64,000 bases of DNA. Origin: DATCMH01 sp036563505. GTDB lineage: Bacteria; Pseudomonadota; Alphaproteobacteria; Rhizobiales; Beijerinckiaceae. Made by a program: the position numbers and the translations under genes. The stretch is taken from assembly GCA_036563505.1 (NCBI GenBank), contig DATCMH010000009.1:124001-188000 (forward strand), read 5' to 3'. The notes below the pieces were generated by a model. It saw only the letters and a program-made list of their open reading frames with translations. It was not told the DNA's origin and did no database searches. Below are positions 45,301 to 54,390 of the stretch, piece by piece; positions within the stretch are counted from its first letter, which is position 1; every line of letters starts with the position of its first letter.

Positions 45301-45881
45301 CGGACGGGATTGGGCTGGCCCGGGGCGAAGAGGTCGACGATGCCGCCGCGCACGGCATACTCGCCCGTGTCGTGGACGACGCCGGTTCGCAGGAAGCCGT
45401 TCGTCTCGAGCCACTGCGCGAGCTTGTCGATGTCGACCATGTTGCCCGGCGCCGCCGCGAAGCTTTCCGCGGCGATGCGGTTCCTCGGCGGCACGCGCTG
45501 CACGAGAGCGTTGACGGTGGTCGAGAGCAGGCGCGGGCGCTCCTCCGACGTGCGTGTGCGAGCGAGCCGCGCCAGCGCCGTCATACGCTGAGCGACGACG
45601 CCGCCGTTGGGCGACACGCGGTCGTAGGGCTGACAATCCCAGGCCGGGAAGGTCAGCACCTCGATCTCGGGCGCGATGAAGCCGAGCGCATTCTGGAGCG
45701 TCTGCTGCCGCTGCCCGTCGCGCGCGACGTGGACGAGCACGGCCGCGCCCTTGGCATCAGGGCTCAAGCCCCGGGCGAGGTCGGCCACGACGAGGGCGTC
45801 GAAGCCGTCCGGCACGTTGGCGAGCGTGAGAGGGTCGCCGCGCCGAAGCGCGGTCAGGGCACGTTTAAGGGCGTCTTTCAT
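42357..45881 (-). CDS. mfd: Transcription-repair coupling factor Mfd
   Basis: 1174 residues, the usual length. Domains: UvrB-homology module (about 1-350), RNA polymerase interacting CarD-like domain (LTPGDLVVHVDHGIGRFVGLKNIE near 500), translocase with Walker A GDVGFGKTEVALRAAF near 650, motif II DEEQHFGV near 753 and motif VI QLRGRVGRSKTRAYA, then the C-terminal TRCF domain. It removes RNA polymerase stalled at DNA lesions and recruits UvrA. Divergent or neighbour genes sdhE and recG give the arrangement common in Rhizobiales. Confidence 0.98.
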   Translation of the reverse strand: MKDALKRALTALRRGDPLTLANVPDGFDALVVADLARGLSPDAKGAAVLVHVARDGQRQQTLQNALGFIAPEIEVLTFPAWDCQPYDRVSPNGGVVAQRMTALARLARTRTSEERPRLLSTTVNALVQRVPPRNRIAAESFAAAPGNMVDIDKLAQWLETNGFLRTGVVHDTGEYAVRGGIVDLFAPGQPNPVRLDFFGDTLESIRSFDPETQRTVGQLRALDLVPMSEVQLTSDSIRRFRQAYVAQFGASTRDDRLYEAISEGRRYAGLEHWMPLFHESVDTLFDYVPGVPVVLDALADDAAGERLAQVRDYYDARKGALDDPQTGVAPYKPLPPNALYLAPEEWAQRKAAAAAAEITPFAVPEGGSRAVADLGARRGRSFAAERADENANVFQVAVDHVRALQGDGKRVVLAAWSDGSRERLCHVLHDHKLFETKPVSRLSDALAAPARDVPVAIWGLEAGFEVGDLAVLSEQDILGDRLVRAKRKAKRPQDFLTEVAALTPGDLVVHVDHGIGRFVGLKNIEAAGAPHDCLELHYAGGDRLFLPVENIELLTRYGSEETEVQLDRLGGGAWQARKARMKQRIREMAGALMKVAAARILKDAPRLLPPDGLYDEFAARFPYDETEDQQNAIDAVLDDLASGRPMDRLVCGDVGFGKTEVALRAAFCTAMAGKQVAVVVPTTLLARQHTKTFCDRFRGLPLNVAQASRFVPSAELKKVKDGISDGSIDIVVGTHALLGKTIRFKDLGLIIVDEEQHFGVSHKERLKELRAEVHVLTLSATPIPRTLQLALTGVRELSLITTPPVDRLAVRTFVTPFDPLIVREALLRERYRGGQAFYVVPRLDDLAEVKEFLDKELPEARVAVAHGQMAAGQLEDVMNAFYDGKYDILLSTTIVESGLDIPTANTLIVHRADMFGLSQLYQLRGRVGRSKTRAYALFTVPPTRTLTIQAERRLKVLQSLDTLGAGFQLASHDLDIRGAGNLLGEEQSGHIKEVGYELYQQMLEDAVAQLKAGIEEPAEEQWSPTIAVGAPVTIPETYVEDLQVRLGLYRRLATLETDAEIDAFGAELIDRFGPLPTEADQLLKIMAIKVLCRRANVEKVEGGPKGIIVGFRDGAFANPQGLVSYVTEQRSFAKVRPDMRIVFIRDVETVPERLKVTTGILRDLVRIAERKNAA

Positions 45882-45933
45882 CGATGCGTCGTGGTGAACG
45901 CGCGGCGGCAGGGCCGGTTCACGCGTGCGACGG

Positions 45934-46230
45934 TCAGCCGTGGATCGGCGCGTCGTGGGTGTGGAAGGATTTCAGGCGGCGGAAGAGTGCGGTGTCGTAG
46001 TTCGACGGCGTCTCGTCCTCGCCCGTGATCCAGCGGAAGAGGTCCCGGTCCGGCACTTCGATGAGCCGCTCGAATTCGTCGAGCTCCTCTTCCGAAAAGC
46101 CGCCGATCTCAACGTCCGCGAAGCGGCCCATGATCAGATCCATCTCGCGGATGCCGCGATGCCAGGCGCGGAACAGCACTTTGCGGCGGCGCGGGTCGAG
46201 GTCGGCGCTGGATCGTGTCGTCCCGCTCAT
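45934..46230 (-). CDS. sdhE: Succinate dehydrogenase assembly factor SdhE
   Basis: 98 residues of the YgfY/Sdh5 family: RRRKVLFRAWHRGIREMDLIMGRFAD carries the RGxxE signature (RGIREMD), followed by an acidic helical part (FSEEELDEFERLIEVPDRDLFRWITGE). It helps attach FAD covalently to SdhA. It is 52 bp upstream of mfd on the same strand and divergent from recG, a conserved arrangement in alphaproteobacteria. Confidence 0.94.
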   Translation of the reverse strand: MSGTTRSSADLDPRRRKVLFRAWHRGIREMDLIMGRFADVEIGGFSEEELDEFERLIEVPDRDLFRWITGEDETPSNYDTALFRRLKSFHTHDAPIHG

Positions 46231-46330
46231 GCCTGGCCTCCCGCGGTGTGAGTGAGCTGTGGTGCCGCGCGGCGTCGCCGCGGCGGCGGTGGCCGGCTAT
46301 ATAGCGACAGCCCCGCCCCGCGCCAGCCCG

Positions 46331-48448
46331 ATGTCCCTGCGTCCCTCGCTCCTCGACCCGCTTTTCGCACCCGCAAGCGCCCTGCCCGGCGTCGGTCCCA
46401 AAATCGCACCGCTCCTCGACCGTCTGCTCGGCGGCGAGGGCCGGCCGGCCCGCGTCGTCGACCTTCTGTTCCATCTGCCCCAGGGCGGCGTGGCACGCGA
46501 CGTGAAGGGCTCGATCGCCGATGCACCCGTCGGCGAGCCCGTGACGTTGGGTGTCACGGTGGTCGCCCACCGCCCTCCCCCGCTCGGAAAGCGCGCGCCC
46601 TACCGCGTGCTCGTCGAGGACGAGACGGGTGACGTGACGCTTGTCTTCTTCAACGGGCAAAAGGCCCGGCTTGAGAAGGCGCTGCCCGTCGGCGAACAGC
46701 GCTTCGTCTCCGGCAAGATCGAGCTCTGGGACGGGCGGCGGCAGATGGTGCATCCCGACCGGATGCTCGATGCCAAGGGCTTGGCCAGCCTGCCCGCGGT
46801 CGAGACGGTCTACGGTGCGACGGAAGGCCTCTCGACCCGCCTCATCGGCCGCTTCGTCGAGGGCGCCCTGTCCAAGGTTCCTGTGATCCCGGAGTGGCAG
46901 GACGAAGCCTGGCGCGAGCGCAACCGTTTCACGAGCTTCGCGGAGGCGCTGCGCGCGATCCACCGGCCAGAGGACGCCGCCTCCGTCTCGGCCGAGAAAC
47001 TTCCCGAGCACCCGGCCCGCCGACGCCTCGCCTATGACGAGCTCCTGGCCTCGCAGCTCGCCCTCGCCCTGGTACGCTCGCGCATGCGCCGGTTGCCGGG
47101 CCGCGTGAACGCCGGCAACGGGCAGCTCGTCTCTCGGCTGCGGCGCGCCCTGCCCTTCGATCTCACGCCGTCGCAGGCGAAGGCCGTCGAGGAGATCCGG
47201 TCCGACCTCACGGCCGATAAGCGCATGCTGCGTCTTCTGCAGGGCGACGTCGGGTCCGGCAAAACGGCGGTCGCCGTGCTCACCATGGCGAGCGCGGTTG
47301 AGGCCGGGCGTCAGGCCGCGCTGATGGCGCCCACCGAGATCCTCGCGCGCCAGCATCATGCCCGGATCGCGCCGCTCGCGGCCGCGGCGGGGCTCAAGAC
47401 GGCCCTGATCACCGGCCGGGACCGCGCCGCGGAGCGGCGCGCCACGCTCGCCGCGTTGGAGGCGGGCGAGATCGACTTCGCCGTCGGCACGCACGCGCTG
47501 TTCCAGGAGGATGTCGAATTCCGTGACCTCGGCGTCGCCGTCGTCGACGAGCAGCACCGCTTCGGCGTTCACCAACGCCTCGCGCTGGGTGCCAAGGGCG
47601 GCGGGGTCGACATCCTGGTGATGACGGCCACGCCCATCCCGCGAACCCTGGCGCTGACCTATTTCGGCGACATGGACGTCTCGGTGCTCTCCGAGAAGCC
47701 TGCCGGCCGCAAGCCGATCGCCACCCGCCTCGTCTCGACCGATCGCCTCGACGAGGTGACCGGCGCTATCGGTCGGGCCGTCGCCGGCGGCGACCGGGTT
47801 TACTGGGTCTGCCCGCTCGTCGCTGAATCGGAGACCGTCGACCTCGCGGCGGCGGAAGACCGGTTCGAGCACCTGCACGGCGTCTTCGGCGACACGGTCG
47901 CCCTCGTGCACGGCAAGATGCCCGGGCGCGACAAGGACCGGGCCATGGAGCGCTTCGCGACGGGTGACGCCTCGATTCTCGTCTCGACCACCGTCATCGA
48001 AGTCGGGGTCGACGTGCCGGAGGCGACCATCATGGTGATCGAGCATGCCGAGCGCTTCGGGCTGGCGCAGCTCCACCAGTTGCGCGGCCGGATCGGCCGC
48101 GGCGACAAGCCGTCGACCTGCCTCCTCCTCTACAAGGGGCCGGTCGGCGAGACGGCGCGCGCGCGGCTCGAGACGATGCGCGAGACCGAGGACGGCTTCG
48201 TCATCGCCGAGAAGGATTTGGCCTTGCGCGGCGAGGGCGAGATTCTGGGCACGCGCCAATCCGGCCTGCCCGGCTTTCGTCTCGCCTCGCCCGAGCGCGA
48301 CGGCGATCTCCTCGCGGCGGCGCGGGACGATGCGCGGCTTGTCATCGACCGCGACGAGGAGCTGCGCAGTCCGCGCGGCGAGGCGCTTCGGCTGCTTCTC
48401 TACCTGTTCGAGCGCGACGCTGCCGTGAGGCTGCTGCGAGCGGGCTGA
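46331..48448 (+). CDS. recG: ATP-dependent DNA helicase RecG
   Basis: 705 residues from ATG 46331. An N-terminal wedge/OB domain (about 50-160, APYRVLVEDETGDVTLVFFN) precedes the helicase: Walker A GDVGSGKTAVAVL near 308, motif II DEQHRFGV, TATPIPRTLALT and motif VI QLRGRIGRGDKPS, then the C-terminal DLALRGEGEILGTRQSG. RecG regresses stalled forks and branch-migrates Holliday junctions. It converges on the DUF502 gene with a 6-bp gap. Confidence 0.97.
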   Translation: MSLRPSLLDPLFAPASALPGVGPKIAPLLDRLLGGEGRPARVVDLLFHLPQGGVARDVKGSIADAPVGEPVTLGVTVVAHRPPPLGKRAPYRVLVEDETGDVTLVFFNGQKARLEKALPVGEQRFVSGKIELWDGRRQMVHPDRMLDAKGLASLPAVETVYGATEGLSTRLIGRFVEGALSKVPVIPEWQDEAWRERNRFTSFAEALRAIHRPEDAASVSAEKLPEHPARRRLAYDELLASQLALALVRSRMRRLPGRVNAGNGQLVSRLRRALPFDLTPSQAKAVEEIRSDLTADKRMLRLLQGDVGSGKTAVAVLTMASAVEAGRQAALMAPTEILARQHHARIAPLAAAAGLKTALITGRDRAAERRATLAALEAGEIDFAVGTHALFQEDVEFRDLGVAVVDEQHRFGVHQRLALGAKGGGVDILVMTATPIPRTLALTYFGDMDVSVLSEKPAGRKPIATRLVSTDRLDEVTGAIGRAVAGGDRVYWVCPLVAESETVDLAAAEDRFEHLHGVFGDTVALVHGKMPGRDKDRAMERFATGDASILVSTTVIEVGVDVPEATIMVIEHAERFGLAQLHQLRGRIGRGDKPSTCLLLYKGPVGETARARLETMRETEDGFVIAEKDLALRGEGEILGTRQSGLPGFRLASPERDGDLLAAARDDARLVIDRDEELRSPRGEALRLLLYLFERDAAVRLLRAG

Positions 48449-48454
48449 AGAGGC

Positions 48455-49198
48455 CTAAACTGGCCCGACCGGCTCCAAGGGCCGCTCGCCCTTGGTGGCC
48501 ATCGCCATAGCGCGGAGCCTTCGCTGGGTCTCGTCGGGCTGGATCACGCCCGCGGACATGACGAGCTTGGCGGCGTCGTCCACGCTCATCGTGAGTTCGA
48601 TCACCTCCCGCCGCGGCAGGTAGAAGAAGAAGCCGGTCGTCGGGTTCGGCGTGCACGGCAGGAAGACGCCGACGTAATCCGCTCCCGGCAGCCGGTCCTC
48701 GACCTCCATCGTGGCCGGGCTCGAGACGAAGACCACCGACCAGGTGCCCTTCACCGGAAATTCGACGAGGCCCACGGTGCGGAACGATGTGCCCTCCTGC
48801 GAGAACACAGTCTCGAAAAGCTGCTTCACGCCCTTGTAGATGCCGCGCACCACGGGCATGCGCGCCAGCATCAGCTCGCCCGCGGAGATCAGGCTGCGTC
48901 CGACGAGATTGGCCGTCAGGAAGCCGAGCAGGGTCAGACCGAGGAAGGCGATCAGAAGCCCCAAGCCGGGGATCGCGAACGGAAGATAGGTGTCCGGCAG
49001 ATAGGCGCTCGGCACCAGCGGCTTCACCCAACCGTCGACGAGGGTGACGAACCACCAGGTGAGATAGAGGGTGATGGCAAGCGGGCCGGCGACGATAACG
49101 CCCGTGAGGAAGTAGTTACGCAGCCGCGAGCGGGCCCGCGGCCGCGGCCCGTCCGTATCGGCTTTCAGATCGGCTATCGGGTCGGGTGAGGTCGCCAT
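48455..49198 (-). CDS. DUF502 family membrane protein
   Basis: 247 residues from ATG 49198. Two membrane segments (YFLTGVIVAGPLAITLYLTWWFVTLVDGW, and FAIPGLGLLIAFLGLTLLGFLTANLVG) and the family motif RMPVVRGIYKGVKQLFETV near 113, then a soluble domain. Function is not established for this family. A TTG at 49225 preceded by GGAGGAG is an alternative start; that ribosome site lies in a hairpin (49209-49240). The gene lies 90 bp behind glmS on the same strand. Confidence 0.88.
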   Translation of the reverse strand: MATSPDPIADLKADTDGPRPRARSRLRNYFLTGVIVAGPLAITLYLTWWFVTLVDGWVKPLVPSAYLPDTYLPFAIPGLGLLIAFLGLTLLGFLTANLVGRSLISAGELMLARMPVVRGIYKGVKQLFETVFSQEGTSFRTVGLVEFPVKGTWSVVFVSSPATMEVEDRLPGADYVGVFLPCTPNPTTGFFFYLPRREVIELTMSVDDAAKLVMSAGVIQPDETQRRLRAMAMATKGERPLEPVGPV

Positions 49199-49288
49199 GC
49201 GCCGTGTCGAGGAGCAGCCCGCCAAGCGGGGCCGCTCCTCCAGTTAGGCGACCCGGTCGCGAGCCTCAAGCCGCACGCCGGGTCTTTG

Positions 49289-51115
<1,827 letters not shown>

Positions 51116-51154
51116 GCGCGATGAGGTCCCGTATCAGAGAACGGCAGCATATCG

Positions 51155-51171
51155 CTCTCTCGTTGAGAGAG
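51155..51171. promoter_or_regulatory. Hairpin in the glmU-glmS gap
   Basis: CTCTCTC-GTT-GAGAGAG, a perfect 7-bp stem with a 3-nt loop, 40 bp before the glmS start. No T-run follows on the minus strand, so a leader structure or operator is as likely as a terminator. Confidence 0.35.
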
Positions 51172-51253
51172 AACTAAACCGATCCAACTCGTCTCTTCCA
51201 ATCACATCGCACGACCATTTGTGACGCGACAAAGGCTCACGCACGACGATAGC

Positions 51254-52624
51254 TCATTTCTCGCGCTTGGCGTCACGTTGCCTGTCCCTGAACGCCGCGG
51301 CCCAGCCTTCCTTCACGGTCTGGCGACCGCGCGCCACGGCGAGAGCATCGGCCGGTACATGCTCCGTGACGACGGACCCGGAGCCGACATAGGCGCCGTC
51401 GCCGATCGTCACCGGGGCGACCAGGGCCGAATTGGAGCCGACGAAGGCGCCGGTGCCGATGACGGTACGGGCTTTGGAGAAGCCGTCGTAGTTACAGGTG
51501 ATGGTGCCGGCACCGATGTTGGCCTCGGCCCCGACCTCGGCGTCGCCGAGATAGGTCAGGTGGCTCACCTTGGCGCCCGCGCCCAAGCGGGTGCTCTTGA
51601 TCTCGACGAAGTTGCCGACTTTCGCCTTCGGCCCGAGTTCCGCGCCGGGGCGCAGGCGGGCGAAGGGGCCGACGCTCGCGCCTGAGGCGACGCGGGCGCC
51701 CTCCAGATGCGAGAAGGCGTGAATGACCGCACCGCTCTCGACGACGACTCCCGGGCCGAACACGACGTGAGGTTCAACAACAACATCAGCCGCAATGCTC
51801 GTGTCGTGGCTGAAGAACACCGTCTCGGGCGCCGCGAGGGTGACGCCGGCCGCGAGGGCCGCGGCGCGCAGCCGCTCCTGAAAGACCCGCTCCGCGGCAG
51901 CGAGTTGGGCGCGGTCATTGACGCCCTGAACTTCAGTCTCGGGCGCCGTCACCACGGCAACGGCGTCACCCTCGTTCGCGGCGATCGCGACGACGTCGGT
52001 GAGATAGTACTCGCCCTTCGCGTTGGCGTTGCCGACCGCGTCGAGGAAGCCGAGCGCCCGATCGCCCCGGAGCGCCATCACGCCGGCGTTGCACAGGGTG
52101 ATCCGCCGCTCCTCGGGTGTGGCGTCCTTTTCCTCGCGGATCGCGACGAGCCGACCGCCCTCGGTCACGAGCCGCCCGTACCCGGTCGGGTCCCGCGCCT
52201 CGAATCCGAGCACGGCCACGGCCGCTCCCGATGCGATTGCGGCCCGCAGCCGGGCGAAGCTCTCCGTCGTCACGAGCGGCGTGTCGCCGAAGGCGACGAT
52301 CACCTCGTCGGCGCCCTCTTCGAGGGCCGGCCGGGCGGCCAAGACCGCGTGGGCCGTTCCGAGGCGGTCGCGCTGCTCGAAGACGAGCGCATCCGCCACA
52401 GTCTTCCGCGCTTCCTCGGCAACATCGGCGCGGTCCGGGCCGACGACGACCGCGAGACGAGTCATCCCGGCCGACCTGATCGCCGAGACGGCATGGGCGA
52501 GCATGGAGCGGCCCGCGACCTTGTGCAGGACCTTCGGCAGCCGGGACCGCATGCGCGTTCCCTCGCCGGCCGCGAGGACGACGGCGAGGCAGCGGCGGTC
52601 ACCAGGAGCAGCTTGAGACGACAT
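51254..52624 (-). CDS. glmU: Bifunctional UDP-GlcNAc pyrophosphorylase / glucosamine-1-phosphate acetyltransferase
   Basis: 456 residues. The N-terminal uridylyltransferase has LAAGEGTRMRSRLPKVLHKVAG near 16-37 and FGDTPLV; the C-terminal left-handed beta-helix shows hexapeptide repeats (GPFARLRPGAELGPKAKVGNFVEIK...). It turns GlcN-1-P into UDP-GlcNAc for peptidoglycan and LPS. glmS follows 138 bp downstream. It is divergent from opgG across a 218-bp gap. Confidence 0.97.
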   Translation of the reverse strand: MSSQAAPGDRRCLAVVLAAGEGTRMRSRLPKVLHKVAGRSMLAHAVSAIRSAGMTRLAVVVGPDRADVAEEARKTVADALVFEQRDRLGTAHAVLAARPALEEGADEVIVAFGDTPLVTTESFARLRAAIASGAAVAVLGFEARDPTGYGRLVTEGGRLVAIREEKDATPEERRITLCNAGVMALRGDRALGFLDAVGNANAKGEYYLTDVVAIAANEGDAVAVVTAPETEVQGVNDRAQLAAAERVFQERLRAAALAAGVTLAAPETVFFSHDTSIAADVVVEPHVVFGPGVVVESGAVIHAFSHLEGARVASGASVGPFARLRPGAELGPKAKVGNFVEIKSTRLGAGAKVSHLTYLGDAEVGAEANIGAGTITCNYDGFSKARTVIGTGAFVGSNSALVAPVTIGDGAYVGSGSVVTEHVPADALAVARGRQTVKEGWAAAFRDRQRDAKREK

Positions 52625-52731
52625 GGAGCGTTCCCACGAAAGGTTCGTCTCGATAGCCGAGAGCCGTCACCCGCCGCAACGGGGCGGGGGGAGGCTCAGG
52701 ATCGGGTTCAAACGTCCCCAAAAAGGCACGT

Positions 52732-52754
52732 TTTCACCCTTTCATCCCGTGAAA
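52732..52754. promoter_or_regulatory. Dyad in the glmU-opgG intergenic region
   Basis: TTTCAC at 52732 and GTGAAA at 52749 are perfect inverted arms around an 11-bp spacer that itself begins a second arm TTTCA (52740). It lies in the divergent promoter region, about 90 bp before opgG. Possible operator; cognate factor unknown. Confidence 0.3.
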
Positions 52755-52842
52755 CCATGGTAAGACGCCGGCCGCGGACCGGGCCACCCCGAACCGTGCC
52801 GATCGTCATGACGCGCCGAAGGCGCGGGAGTTTCTCTGTCAC

Positions 52843-54390
52843 GTGCCATACCGGGTTTCGCGCCGCGATCTCCTCAGCCTCGCGGGAGGCGTTATCGCCG
52901 GGGGCGTCCTGCCGGGCGCCGCATCGGCGCAGCCTGCCGCCCCGAGCCCGTTCCAGCCCGTCGCTGAGGGCCAAGCCTTCGAGCCGGCCGGCGTCGTCGA
53001 CGTGGCCCGGCAGCTCGCGCGCCGCCCCTATGCCGCGCCCCCGAACGATCTGCCCGAGGAGTTTGCGCGGCTCTCCTTCGAGCAATATGCCGGCATCCGC
53101 GCTCGTCCCGAGACCTTGATCTGGGCGGGCGAGGGCCGCGGCTTCCGCATCGAGCCCCTGCACCGCGGCTTCGTATACGCGAACCCGGTCGCGCTCTTCA
53201 TCGTGGAGGACGGGACCGTTCGGCGGATCGTCTACGATCGCAACCGCTTCGACTTCGGCCGGGTCGCCGCCCAAGGGCCGGCCGCCGACATCGGCTATTC
53301 GGGCATCCGCCTGCAGGCGACGCAAGGCGGCGGAGCGCCGTTCGACTTTGCGGTCCTACAAGGAGCAAGCTTCTTTCGCGCCCTCGCCCGCGGTCAGACC
53401 TACGGCGTGGTCTCGCGCGCGTTGACCCTGAAGCCCGCCGAGACGCGAGGCGAGGAGTTCCCGCTTTCTCGCGCCTTCTGGATCGAGCGGCCGGCGGCCG
53501 GCAGCACCGCCCTCGTGCTGCACGCGCTGCTCGACACCGAGTCGGCCTCGGGCGCCGCGCGCATGACGTTCCGCCCCGGCGACATGACGATCATCGACGT
53601 CGAGCTCACCCTGTTTCCACGGGTCAACCTCGACCATGTCGGCCTCGGCGCGATGGCCTCGACCTACCTCTTCGGCCCGAACGACCGCCGCAACGTCGAC
53701 GACGCCCGCCCCGCCGTCCACGACTCGACCGGTCTGCGCATGCTGACCGGTGGCGGCGAATGGCTGTGGCGTCCGCTCCAGAATCCCGAGACGCTCCAGC
53801 TTTCCGCCTTCGTCGACCGGAACCCGCGCGGCTTCGGCCTCGTCCAGCGCGAGCGCGACCCGGCCCATTTCCAGGATGACGAGCAGCGCTGGGAGACGCG
53901 CCCGACGCTCTGGACCGAGCCCCTCGGCGAATGGGGCCAGGGCGTCGTCCAGCTTATCGAGATCCCGAGCGATTCGGAGATCAACGATAACGTCCTGGCC
54001 TATTGGCGTCCGCGGGCTCCGGTCCCCGCCGGATCGGAATATGCCGTGGCCTACCGGCAGTTCTGGGGCTGGGGCCAGCCCGAGCGCCCGCCCCTCGCGA
54101 CTGTGTCGACCTCATTGGTCGGGCGCGGGAGCCAGGGCCGGCGACGCCGTTTCATCGTCGACTTCGCCGGGGACGAGCTCGGCGCTCCCCTGCCCGACAT
54201 GCGCCCGATCCTGTCCACGAGCCCGGGCTCGATCCAGGGTCTTAGGGTTTGGCCTTACCCCGAGCGCAAGACGATCCGGGTCGGTTTCGAGCTTGACCCC
54301 GGCAACGAAAACGCTTGTGAGATGCGGCTTCTCCTCGAAGCGGGCGGGAAGCCGATCACCGAGACATGGCTCTATCGTTGGACGCCTTGA
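52843..54390 (+). CDS. opgG: Periplasmic glucan biosynthesis protein OpgG/MdoG
   Basis: 515 residues from GTG 52843. A twin-arginine signal (VSRRDLLSLAGGVIAGGVLPGAASA) leads into the MdoG domain, with DLPEEFARLSFEQYAGIR, FYRALARGQ-like FFRALARGQTYGVVSRALTL and FGPNDR near 280. MdoG acts in the periplasm on branching or release of osmoregulated glucans made by OpgH. The opgH start overlaps its last 25 bp, giving tight coupling. Confidence 0.94.
   Translation: MPYRVSRRDLLSLAGGVIAGGVLPGAASAQPAAPSPFQPVAEGQAFEPAGVVDVARQLARRPYAAPPNDLPEEFARLSFEQYAGIRARPETLIWAGEGRGFRIEPLHRGFVYANPVALFIVEDGTVRRIVYDRNRFDFGRVAAQGPAADIGYSGIRLQATQGGGAPFDFAVLQGASFFRALARGQTYGVVSRALTLKPAETRGEEFPLSRAFWIERPAAGSTALVLHALLDTESASGAARMTFRPGDMTIIDVELTLFPRVNLDHVGLGAMASTYLFGPNDRRNVDDARPAVHDSTGLRMLTGGGEWLWRPLQNPETLQLSAFVDRNPRGFGLVQRERDPAHFQDDEQRWETRPTLWTEPLGEWGQGVVQLIEIPSDSEINDNVLAYWRPRAPVPAGSEYAVAYRQFWGWGQPERPPLATVSTSLVGRGSQGRRRRFIVDFAGDELGAPLPDMRPILSTSPGSIQGLRVWPYPERKTIRVGFELDPGNENACEMRLLLEAGGKPITETWLYRWTP

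Noticed and set aside
42819..46028. A 1069-codon open frame on the plus strand opposite mfd
   Set aside because: It mirrors the mfd codons, is rich in Arg, Ala, Asp and Val without any domain, and has no ribosome site. High GC leaves such antisense frames open.
51116..51253. A glmS ribozyme in the glmS leader
   Set aside because: The gap is only 138 bp and shows one simple hairpin, without the pseudoknotted core known from Gram-positive bacteria.
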